From the NCBI GenBank assembly GCA_014377795.1, contig JACMOY010000113.1, positions 1 to 5,324 on the forward strand: a stretch of 5,324 nucleotides of DNA, written 5' to 3'. This document shows positions 1 to 5,324 of this stretch, piece after piece. The position numbers and the translations under genes are program-made. The DNA comes from Actinomycetota bacterium (GTDB taxonomy: Bacteria; Actinomycetota; Actinomycetes; Actinomycetales; Angustibacteraceae). Within the stretch, counting starts at the first letter, position 1; each line of letters starts with the position of its first letter. The notes beneath the pieces were generated by a model. That model saw only the letters and a program-made list of their open reading frames with translations, was not told where the DNA came from and searched no databases.

Positions 1-829
1 AGCCGAACCCGGCGTTGTCGGCGGCGTCCGCAGCCAGGTCGAGGTCGGCGTCCGGCAGCACCACCATGTGGTTCTTGGCGCCGCCGAGGGCCTGCACCCG
101 CTTGCCGTTGGCGGTGCCGGTCACGTAGACGTAGCGCGCGATCGGCGTCGAACCGACGAACGACCCCGCCGCGACGTCGGGGTGCGTGAGCAGCCGGTCG
201 ACGGCGACCTTGTCGCCGTGCACGACGGAGAACACGCCCTCGGGCAGTCCCGCCTCGGCCCACAGCTCGGCGATCAGCAGCGACGCCGACGGGTCCTTCT
301 CGCTGGGCTTGAGGACGACGGCGTTGCCCGCGGCGATCGCGACGGGCACGAACCACAGCGGCACCATGGCCGGGAAGTTGAACGGCGAGATCACGGCCAC
401 GACACCGAGCGCCTGGCGGATCGAGTAGACGTCGACCTTGGTCGAGACGTTCTCGCTGAAGCCGCCCTTGAGCAGGTGCGGGATGCCGCAGGCGAACTCG
501 ACGACCTCGAGGCCTCGGGTGACCTCACCGACCGCGTCCGAAGCCACCTTGCCGTGCTCCGCGGTGATCAGCGCGGCTACGTCCTCCTTGCGGGCGTCCA
601 GCAGCTCGCGGAACTTGAAGAGCACCTTGGTGCGTGATGAGAGGGACGATGCGCCCCAGGCCCGCGCGGCGCTCGACGCCCCGGCGACGGCGAGGTCGAC
701 GGTGGCGTCATCGGCGAGGTCGACGTGCCCGGTGACCTGGCCGGTCGCGGGGTCGAACACCTCGCTGGAGCGCTCGGTGCCGCCACCAAAGGGCTTGCCA
801 TCGATCCAGTGCGTGATCCGCTGCGCCAT
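1..829 (-). CDS. mmsA: CoA-acylating methylmalonate/malonate-semialdehyde dehydrogenase, N-terminal 276 residues (partial)
   Basis: This is a cytosolic aldehyde dehydrogenase superfamily enzyme. The family oxidises (methyl)malonate semialdehyde with NAD and CoA to propionyl-CoA or acetyl-CoA plus CO2, in valine, beta-alanine or inositol breakdown. The reading frame is open from the ATG at 829-827 to the left edge. It shows an RGLEVVEFA segment (Arg105), the SPFNFPAMVPLWF motif with Asn151 (the expected oxyanion-hole Asn), KPSEKDPSA with the cofactor-contacting Lys174, and QALGGAKNHMVVLPDADLD near 247-265. That last motif is characteristic of the MMSDH branch rather than generic ALDHs. About 276 of the usual ~500 residues are present. 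The catalytic cysteine is expected within roughly ten residues past the edge, so activity cannot be judged. The start is supported by GGGAG six bases upstream. The gene is divergent from the PucR regulator, which probably controls it. The choice between malonate and methylmalonate semialdehyde as substrate is open. Confidence 0.93.
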   Translation of the reverse strand, partial: MAQRITHWIDGKPFGGGTERSSEVFDPATGQVTGHVDLADDATVDLAVAGASSAARAWGASSLSSRTKVLFKFRELLDARKEDVAALITAEHGKVASDAVGEVTRGLEVVEFACGIPHLLKGGFSENVSTKVDVYSIRQALGVVAVISPFNFPAMVPLWFVPVAIAAGNAVVLKPSEKDPSASLLIAELWAEAGLPEGVFSVVHGDKVAVDRLLTHPDVAAGSFVGSTPIARYVYVTGTANGKRVQALGGAKNHMVVLPDADLDLAADAADNAGFG

Positions 830-835
830 GTGGTG

Positions 836-840
836 CTCCC
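836..840 (-). promoter_or_regulatory. Ribosome binding site of mmsA
   Basis: GGGAG on the minus strand lies six bases before the ATG at 829. It fixes this start for the dehydrogenase and agrees with the family's usual N-terminus, which begins just before an IDG segment. Confidence 0.7.
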
Positions 841-912
841 GTCCGAGCCGAAAGGACGCCGGACCCCGACGTCCCCTCGAGCCTGCCCGCTCACCGCCTG
901 ACCGACAAGCGG

Positions 913-950
913 CACAGTGTCAGCAGATGCGCCGTCCTGCTTACACTGTG
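913..950. promoter_or_regulatory. Long imperfect palindrome in the divergent regulator/mmsA region (putative operator)
   Basis: The left arm CACAGTGTCAGCAG (913-926) and right arm CTGCTTACACTGTG (937-950) are reverse complements at 13 of 14 positions, the exception being C921 against T942. They flank a 10-base spacer, and arm centres are 24 bp apart. The hexamer TGTCAG of the left arm recurs in direct orientation at 949-954, 31 bp away. The element sits between two divergent genes and covers the regulator's presumed -10 box. That is where an autoregulatory PucR operator that also controls mmsA would be expected. Binding by this PucR protein is inferred, not shown. An RNA hairpin role is less likely, because the element lies upstream of the favoured transcription start of the regulator. 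Confidence 0.65.
942..947 (+). promoter_or_regulatory. Putative -10 element for a leaderless PucR transcript
   Basis: TACACT matches the actinobacterial TANNNT -10 pattern. With the usual 6-7 base spacing, transcription would begin at about 953-954, which is the GTG chosen as start codon. No convincing -35 hexamer is found 16-19 bases upstream (the sequence there is around tgtcagc). The hexamer lies inside the right arm of the palindrome at 913-950, so a protein bound there would block the promoter. Confidence 0.5.
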
Positions 951-953
951 TCA

Positions 954-2600
954 GTGCTGACCCTGCGCGAGGTGCTGGCCCTGCCGGTGGTGCGGGCCGG
1001 CGGCCCCGAGGTGGTGGCCGGCGCGAGGGGGCTGGACGCCGAGGTGCGCTGGGTGCACGTCAGCGAGCTGGCTGACATCGCGGCTCTGCTGCGCGGCGGC
1101 GAGCTGATCCTCACCACCGGCATCGCGCTACCGGCCGGCCGCGCGGGCCAGCGGCGGTACGTCGACGAGCTGGCCGGGGCGGGGGCCAGCGGGCTGGTCG
1201 TCGAGCTGGGACGGCGGTGGGAGCAGGTGCCACCGGGCATCGCCCAGCGCGCCGAGGACGTCGGGCTGCCGGTTGCCGCCCTGCACGCCGCGGTGCCGTT
1301 CGTGCAGGTGACCGAGACCGTGCACGCGCTGATCATCAACGCCCAGTACGCCGCCCTGCGGCAGTCCGAGGAGGCGCACCGGGCGTTCACCGGACTCTCG
1401 GTCGAGGGCGCGTCGGTGGCCGACATCGTCGAGCGGGCCGCGCAGATGAGCGGGCACGCGGTCGTGCTCGAGGACCTCGCCCACCGCGCGGTCGTCACCG
1501 CCGCCGGCCCGTCCTCGACCGCCCGACTGCTCGCCGACTGGGAGGCGCGCTCGCGCGAGCAGGGCTGCGCGACCGATCCGGGCCGGACCGAGCGGGGCAG
1601 CGCCGAGCCGTGGCTGGTCGTGCCGGTGGGTCCGCGCTCGCAGCGCTGGGCCCGGCTGGTGGCCCCCTACCCCGCGCCGGGCGATACCGGCGTGGCGATG
1701 GTCCTCGAGCGGGCGGCCGAGGCCCTGGCCTTGAACCGGCTGCTCGAGCGCGACCAGGTCAGCCTCGAGCAGCAGGCCCACCGCGGGGTGGTGGCCGACC
1801 TGCTCGCCGACCACGCGGCGTCCCGGCCGACCGACGAGGCCGCGGTGCAGGCCCGAGCGCGCGCCCTGGGCCTGGCGGTGACCGACCGCGAGCTCATCGG
1901 CGTCGCCGTCTGGTCGCCGGCGGTCGTGGCCGTCGACGCCGTGGCCACCGGGCGCCGCGACCGGTCGCTGGCCGAGGCGGTCACCCGGGCGGTGCGCTCG
2001 ACCCGGACGTCGGCACTGGTGGCCACCGTCGAGCCCGGCCAGGTGCTGCTGCTGTGCTCGCTGCCGCCGGCGCGCACGGCCACCGGCACGTCGGCGGTGC
2101 TACGCCGGCTGAGCCTGGCCGTCCGCGACCAGCTGCGCAGCGCCGGGTGGGCGCAACCGCACACCGTGGGCGTCGGTGAGCCGGTGGCCGGGATCGGCGC
2201 GGTGCCGGGGTCGCTGGTGCTGGCTGGGCACGTTGCACAGGTGGCCGCGTCGCTGCCGCCGTCCGCGGATCGACCGTACTTCGACAGCGGAGACGTCCGG
2301 CTGCGCGGTGTGCTGGGGGCACTGAGCGAGGACCCGCGCCTGGTGGCGTTCGCCGACTCCGAGCTCGGGCGCCTGCGCGCGCACGACGCCCGGCACGAGG
2401 GCGACCTGGTCACCACCCTGCGCGCCTTCCTGCACGCCCGCGGCAACATCAGCGCGCTGTCGCGCGCGAGCCACCTGAGCCGGCCGGCGCTCTACGCCCG
2501 GCTGGCGCGGATCCAGGACGTGCTCGGCGTCGACCTCGAGGACGCCGAGTCGAACCTGTCGCTGCACGTCGCGCTGCTCGTGAGCGACCTGCGCGGCTGA
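954..2600 (+). CDS. PucR-family transcriptional regulator
   Basis: This is a 548-residue cytoplasmic DNA-binding regulator. PucR proteins commonly control purine, amino acid or amine catabolism genes next to them. From the GTG at 954 the protein begins LTLREVLALPVVRAG, the normal start of the N-terminal PucR domain. That domain (about residues 1-125) contains WVHVSELADI and GGELILTTGI. A helical linker follows (NAQYAALRQSEEAHRAF), then a sensor-like region, a CdaR/GGDEF-like domain from about 277 to 440, and the C-terminal PucR-type helix-turn-helix at about 483-548 (GNISALSRASHLSRPALYAR). Length is typical of the family. No Shine-Dalgarno precedes any candidate start, and TACACT at 942-947 places +1 at the GTG, suggesting leaderless translation. 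Alternatives are GTG 948 and ATG 927. The open frame reaches back to 438, but that part is antisense to mmsA and is not coding. Effector unknown. Confidence 0.92.
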   Translation: MLTLREVLALPVVRAGGPEVVAGARGLDAEVRWVHVSELADIAALLRGGELILTTGIALPAGRAGQRRYVDELAGAGASGLVVELGRRWEQVPPGIAQRAEDVGLPVAALHAAVPFVQVTETVHALIINAQYAALRQSEEAHRAFTGLSVEGASVADIVERAAQMSGHAVVLEDLAHRAVVTAAGPSSTARLLADWEARSREQGCATDPGRTERGSAEPWLVVPVGPRSQRWARLVAPYPAPGDTGVAMVLERAAEALALNRLLERDQVSLEQQAHRGVVADLLADHAASRPTDEAAVQARARALGLAVTDRELIGVAVWSPAVVAVDAVATGRRDRSLAEAVTRAVRSTRTSALVATVEPGQVLLLCSLPPARTATGTSAVLRRLSLAVRDQLRSAGWAQPHTVGVGEPVAGIGAVPGSLVLAGHVAQVAASLPPSADRPYFDSGDVRLRGVLGALSEDPRLVAFADSELGRLRAHDARHEGDLVTTLRAFLHARGNISALSRASHLSRPALYARLARIQDVLGVDLEDAESNLSLHVALLVSDLRG

Positions 2601-2612
2601 GGGGCTGACCGC

Positions 2613-3497
2613 TCAGATCCGGTCGTCGTCCAGCACCGGCGGCTCGATCGAGCGGGGGGCCAGGGCCAGTGAGCGCACGTGGGTCGCGATCTCGCCCAGG
2701 GTCGCTACCCAGGACGCCGGGTCGGCCACCACGTGCTCGACCAGCAGCTCGAGCTGGGTGGCCCGCGAGGGCCGGCCGATGAGGAACGGGTGGTTGGTGA
2801 GCACCCAGCAGGCACGCTCGTGGACGAGGGCGTCGTACTCGGCCTGCCACATCTCGCGGGCCTTGGCGGGCGACTCGATCAGGCCGCTGCCGGACACGTC
2901 AGGGAGGTAGCAGAACTGCTCCCAGTCGTCCAGGGCCCACTGGATCGGGATCTCGACGACCGAGGTCGTCGACCCCGGCGTCACCGCCAGCTCGTACGGC
3001 ACGTCGGCGTCCATCAGCGTCGAGTCGTAGAGGAACCCGCGCTCGGCGAGCAGCGCCGGGGTGCGCCACGACAGGTCCCACATCGGGGCGCGGTAGCCGA
3101 CCGGCCGCACGCCCGCGACCTCCTCGAGCGCGGCCAGGCCGCGGTCGAGCGCCTCGACCTCCTGCGCGGCGTTCATCGCTGACGGCTGCTCGTGCAGGTA
3201 GCCGTGGTGCGCGATCTCGTGCCCGGCGGCCACGATGTCGCGGACCACGCCCGGGTAGCGGTGCGCGGTGTAGCCGGGGACGAAGAACGTCGACCGCACG
3301 CCGTGCCGCTCGAGCAGCGCCAGCAGCCGGGGGACGCCGACGAGCGGGCCGTAGGCCTGGTGGCTCATCACACCCATCCGCTGGGCGTTCTGCGGCGAGC
3401 CCCACAGCACCGCCGACTCGGCGTCGACGTCGAAGGTGAACGCCGCCGCCGCGGTGTGGTCACCCGGCCAGCTCACCGGCCCGGCCGGCGTCGTCAC
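2613..3497 (-). CDS. Polysaccharide deacetylase-fold (NodB/PuuE-like) metal-dependent hydrolase
   Basis: This 294-residue protein has a NodB-type carbohydrate esterase 4 fold. Visible motifs are FTFDVDAE (Asp23 and Asp25) as motif 1, [11 protein letters not shown] with His98 and His102 in H-x3-H spacing as the metal-binding motif, GYRAPMWD (Arg136) as motif 3, and LTNHPF (His236) as the late catalytic histidine motif. [12 protein letters not shown] and [10 protein letters not shown] are typical of the ~290-residue subgroup that includes the Helicobacter deacetylase HP0310, Pseudomonas imidase and the PuuE allantoinase relatives. No signal peptide or membrane segment is seen, so it is probably cytosolic. 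That makes cell-wall deacetylation unlikely and favours hydrolysis of an amide, imide or ureide in a small molecule (inference). The GTG start overlaps the ureohydrolase stop by four bases (GTGA), implying translational coupling. The stop lies 12 bp from the convergent PucR gene. Confidence 0.9.
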   Translation of the reverse strand: MTTPAGPVSWPGDHTAAAAFTFDVDAESAVLWGSPQNAQRMGVMSHQAYGPLVGVPRLLALLERHGVRSTFFVPGYTAHRYPGVVRDIVAAGHEIAHHGYLHEQPSAMNAAQEVEALDRGLAALEEVAGVRPVGYRAPMWDLSWRTPALLAERGFLYDSTLMDADVPYELAVTPGSTTSVVEIPIQWALDDWEQFCYLPDVSGSGLIESPAKAREMWQAEYDALVHERACWVLTNHPFLIGRPSRATQLELLVEHVVADPASWVATLGEIATHVRSLALAPRSIEPPVLDDDRI

Positions 3498-4465
3498 GAC
3501 CGGGCCCCGTCGGCCATGATCGTGACCAGCTCGTAGGCGACGTTGGCCGCGGCGATGGCGGTGATCTGCGCGTGGTCGTAGGCGGGTGACACCTCCCCGA
3601 CGCCGGCGCCGACGATCGGCAGGGCACGCATCCCGCGCAGCACCGCGAGCAGCTCGCGGCTGGTCATCCCGCCGGCCTCGGGCGTGCCGGTCGCGGGGGC
3701 GAAGGCCGGGTCGAGCACGTCGATGTCGATCGAGACGTACACGCGAGCGTCACCGACGCGCTCGAGCACCCGGTCGACGACGCCGTCCGCGCCGAGGCGC
3801 TCGATGTCGCGGCAGTGCACGACGGTGAACCCCAGCTCCTCGTCGTCGAGCAGGTCGCGCCGGTCGTACAGCGACCCGCGGATGCCGACGTGGGCCGAGC
3901 GGCCCTTGACGACCAGCCCCTCCTCGGACGCGCGGCGGAACGGCGTCCCGTGCGTGCAGGGCGCGCCGAAGTAGGTGTCCCAGGTGTCCAGGTGGGCGTC
4001 GAAGTGCACCAGCGCCACGGGGCCGTGCGCCTCGCGCACCGCCCGCAGCGACGGCAGGGCGACCGTGTGGTCGCCGCCGAGGATGACGAACGGCTTGCCC
4101 TCACCGACCAGAGCTGCCACACCCGCCTGGATCTGGTCGAGCGCCTGCGGGATGTCGAAGGGGTTGCAGGCGATGTCACCTGCGTCGACCACCTGGGCGT
4201 CCTGGAACGGCAGCACGTCCAGCGCCGGGTTGTAGGGCCGCAGCAGCCGGCTGGCCTCGCGGATCGCCGAGGGGCCGAACCGCGCGCCGGGGCGGTAGGT
4301 GACGCCGGAGTCGAAGGGCACACCGACGACGGCGACGTCGTGCGGGCCGACGTCCTGCAGGCGGGGCAGGCGGGCGAAGGTGGTCAGGCCGGCGTACCGC
4401 GGCACGACCTGGCCGTCGACCTGCCCGACCACGCCGTTCGCGTGCTGCACGTGCTGCTCGACCAC
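3494..4465 (-). CDS. Agmatinase/guanidino-acid ureohydrolase (arginase superfamily)
   Basis: This 323-residue cytosolic enzyme belongs to the dimanganese ureohydrolase family, which cleaves guanidino compounds to urea plus an amine. All metal-ligand motifs are intact: GGDHT (His133), [10 protein letters not shown] (Asp156, His158, Asp160) and SIDIDVLDP (Asp247, Asp249). Also present are the N-terminal [20 protein letters not shown] block, THGTPFRRA (His172) and [12 protein letters not shown]. Length is normal for agmatinases, guanidinobutyrases and guanidinopropionases, which cannot be separated by eye, so no symbol is given. The start is the GTG at 4465, seven bases after a strong GAAGGAG. 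The frame is open further upstream to 4963, but that stretch is the SDR gene read in another frame. It lies 41 bp after the SDR and overlaps the next gene by 4 bp. The divergent semialdehyde dehydrogenase would suit a substrate giving beta-alanine, such as 3-guanidinopropionate (inference). Confidence 0.93.
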   Translation of the reverse strand: MVEQHVQHANGVVGQVDGQVVPRYAGLTTFARLPRLQDVGPHDVAVVGVPFDSGVTYRPGARFGPSAIREASRLLRPYNPALDVLPFQDAQVVDAGDIACNPFDIPQALDQIQAGVAALVGEGKPFVILGGDHTVALPSLRAVREAHGPVALVHFDAHLDTWDTYFGAPCTHGTPFRRASEEGLVVKGRSAHVGIRGSLYDRRDLLDDEELGFTVVHCRDIERLGADGVVDRVLERVGDARVYVSIDIDVLDPAFAPATGTPEAGGMTSRELLAVLRGMRALPIVGAGVGEVSPAYDHAQITAIAAANVAYELVTIMADGARS

Positions 4466-4472
4466 GGTCAGG

Positions 4473-4479
4473 CTCCTTC
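4473..4479 (-). promoter_or_regulatory. Strong ribosome binding site of the ureohydrolase
   Basis: GAAGGAG on the minus strand lies seven bases before the GTG at 4465. It decides the start within a much longer open frame and is the best Shine-Dalgarno match in the window. This suggests independent, efficient initiation at this gene rather than coupling to the SDR before it. Confidence 0.82.
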
Positions 4480-4506
4480 GGTGGGGGGTTCGGGGATCAC
4501 GCAGGG

Positions 4507-5277
4507 TCAGGCGCGGGTGCGGGTCGAGCCGCCGTTGGCCTGCACGACCTGGCCCACCATCGCCGACATCCGGAAGTCGGCGAGCAGCGACACGACCGCG
4601 GCCAGCTCGTCCGCGCGTCCGATCCGGCCGAGCGGGATCTGCTCGGCGTACTGCGCGTGCATGGCGGCGAGCGTGATGCCGGCGGCGCGCGCGTCGACGT
4701 CCAGCTGGGGGGTGTCGGTGACGCCCGGGGCAACGGCGTTGACGATGATCCCCTCGGGTGCCAGCTCGCGACCGAGGGTCTTGACCATCGAGATCAGGCC
4801 GGCCTTGGACGCCGCGTACGCCGTCGCCTCGGGCCAGCCGGTGACGCCCCACTCGCTCGACACCACCACGATGCGGCCTGCGCCGCGCCGTCGCATGCCC
4901 GGCAGCACCGCCTGCACCAGCCAGAAGGTGCCGCCGAGGTTGGTGTCGACGGTCTTCCACCACAGGTCGAGGTCCTCGTCGACGAGCGGGCCCATCGCCA
5001 TGTGCGCGTGGTTGGCGACCAGGACGTCGACGTCACCCAGCCGGGTCGACACCTCGTCCACCATCGCCGTGACGGCGTCGCGGTCACAGACGTCGGCGGG
5101 GACGGCGATCGCGCCCAGCTCGGCGGCCAGGTCCGTCAGCGCCCGCGAGGGCTCGCGGTCGTTGAGGGCGACGCGCGCGCCGTCGCGCGTCAGACGTCGG
5201 GCATGGGCGGCACCCATGCCCTGGGCAGCGCCGGTCACGAGCGCGATCCTGCCCAGCAGCGGCTGGTCGGTGGCCAC
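4507..5277 (-). CDS. SDR-family NAD(P)-dependent oxidoreductase (FabG-like)
   Basis: This is a 256-residue classical short-chain dehydrogenase/reductase, expected to be a cytosolic homotetramer that interconverts an alcohol and a carbonyl. It shows the cofactor glycine motif TGAAQGMG (15-22), an acidic residue at the end of beta strand 2 (Asp40 in ALNDRE, pointing to NAD over NADP), and ADV (61-63). The catalytic set is Asn113, Ser141, Tyr154 and Lys158 (YAASK), followed by the [11 protein letters not shown] segment and a C-terminal [10 protein letters not shown]. The usual NNAG motif after beta 4 reads NHAH (89-92), which is unusual. The GTG start directly follows the TGA of the upstream gene, with no strong ribosome binding site, so translation is probably coupled. 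The glycine motif falls at the normal distance from this start. The substrate cannot be assigned. A hydroxy acid or alcohol intermediate of the same pathway is a guess. Confidence 0.92.
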   Translation of the reverse strand: MATDQPLLGRIALVTGAAQGMGAAHARRLTRDGARVALNDREPSRALTDLAAELGAIAVPADVCDRDAVTAMVDEVSTRLGDVDVLVANHAHMAMGPLVDEDLDLWWKTVDTNLGGTFWLVQAVLPGMRRRGAGRIVVVSSEWGVTGWPEATAYAASKAGLISMVKTLGRELAPEGIIVNAVAPGVTDTPQLDVDARAAGITLAAMHAQYAEQIPLGRIGRADELAAVVSLLADFRMSAMVGQVVQANGGSTRTRA

Positions 5278-5324
5278 TCAGATCACCGCGCCGGCGTTGG
5301 GGTTCAGGACCTCACCGACGCAGA
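5278..5324 (-). CDS. C-terminal end of a second probable SDR oxidoreductase (partial)
   Basis: In the frame ending with the TGA at 5280-5278, the right edge encodes CVGEVLNPNAGAVI and then stops. The VGEVLNPNAGAVI pattern closely resembles the final strand of SDR enzymes (typically TGQVL.(V/P)(D/N)GG, with an AVI end in some subfamilies). It also parallels the [10 protein letters not shown] end of the neighbouring complete SDR. Only 14 codons are visible, so the family call rests on this short tail and its context as the preceding gene. The stop touches the next gene's GTG with no gap. Confidence 0.6.
   Translation of the reverse strand, partial: CVGEVLNPNAGAVI

Noticed and set aside
68..637. 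Plus-strand open frame opposite mmsA
   Set aside because: It is Arg/Asp/Leu-rich with no recognisable domain, and the opposite strand carries conserved aldehyde dehydrogenase motifs throughout.
438..953. Long N-terminal extension of the PucR reading frame starting at ATG 438
   Set aside because: It is antisense to the clearly homologous mmsA coding region. Its translation has no family resemblance, and PucR proteins normally begin at the LTLREVL segment. The open frame is a by-product of high GC content.
1217..2179. 320-residue open frame inside the PucR gene, and similar long frames on the minus strand there
   Set aside because: They are composed mostly of Arg, Gly, Ala and Pro, typical of shadow frames in GC-rich DNA, while the PucR frame carries conserved domains over the same span.
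2594..2618. Possible terminator hairpin between the convergent genes (GCGG...CCGC, CTGAG...CTCAG)
   Set aside because: The two pairings exclude each other, the stems are only 4-5 bp, and there is no T tract on either strand.
2613..3497. Secreted peptidoglycan or chitin deacetylase
   Set aside because: The N-terminus has no positively charged stretch plus hydrophobic segment, and the operon context is small-molecule metabolism. The fold assignment is kept but not the cell-wall role.
4466..4963. 166-residue N-terminal extension of the ureohydrolase frame
   Set aside because: It is the SDR gene read in another frame, low-complexity and rich in Arg and Gly. The strong GAAGGAG before GTG 4465 and the normal family length place the start at 4465.

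Overview
The window is very GC-rich (about 70% or more by eye). It uses GTG as well as ATG starts, is tightly packed, and has strongly GC-biased third codon positions. This fits a high-GC actinobacterium, although no RNA gene or other marker is present to name a genus. It reads as a small catabolic gene neighbourhood. No mobile element, CRISPR array, tRNA or rRNA was seen.

Layout: positions 1-829 (minus) hold the N-terminal half of a CoA-acylating methylmalonate/malonate-semialdehyde dehydrogenase (mmsA type), which continues off the left edge. A 124-bp divergent intergenic region (830-953) carries a long imperfect palindrome (13 of 14 bp paired) whose right arm contains a TANNNT -10 hexamer. 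Positions 954-2600 (plus) hold a complete PucR-family regulator, probably translated from a leaderless GTG. After a 12-bp convergent gap comes a minus-strand operon. In transcription order this is the last 14 codons of a probable SDR oxidoreductase (5324-5278), a complete SDR (5277-4507), an agmatinase-family ureohydrolase (4465-3494) and a polysaccharide-deacetylase-fold hydrolase (3497-2613). The first two genes abut as TGA|GTG, and the last two overlap by 4 bp as GTGA.

How the genes may work together (inference): ureohydrolases of this family release urea from guanidino compounds and leave an amine or amino acid. A product such as beta-alanine, once transaminated, would give malonate semialdehyde, the type of substrate the divergent dehydrogenase converts to acetyl-CoA. 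The deacetylase-fold protein resembles the roughly 290-residue subgroup that includes C-N hydrolases acting on small molecules as well as true deacetylases. The SDR(s) would supply an NAD-linked oxidation. The locus is therefore best read as a PucR-controlled pathway for a nitrogen-rich small molecule (guanidino, ureido or cyclic-amide compound) feeding central metabolism. The actual substrate cannot be read from the sequence.
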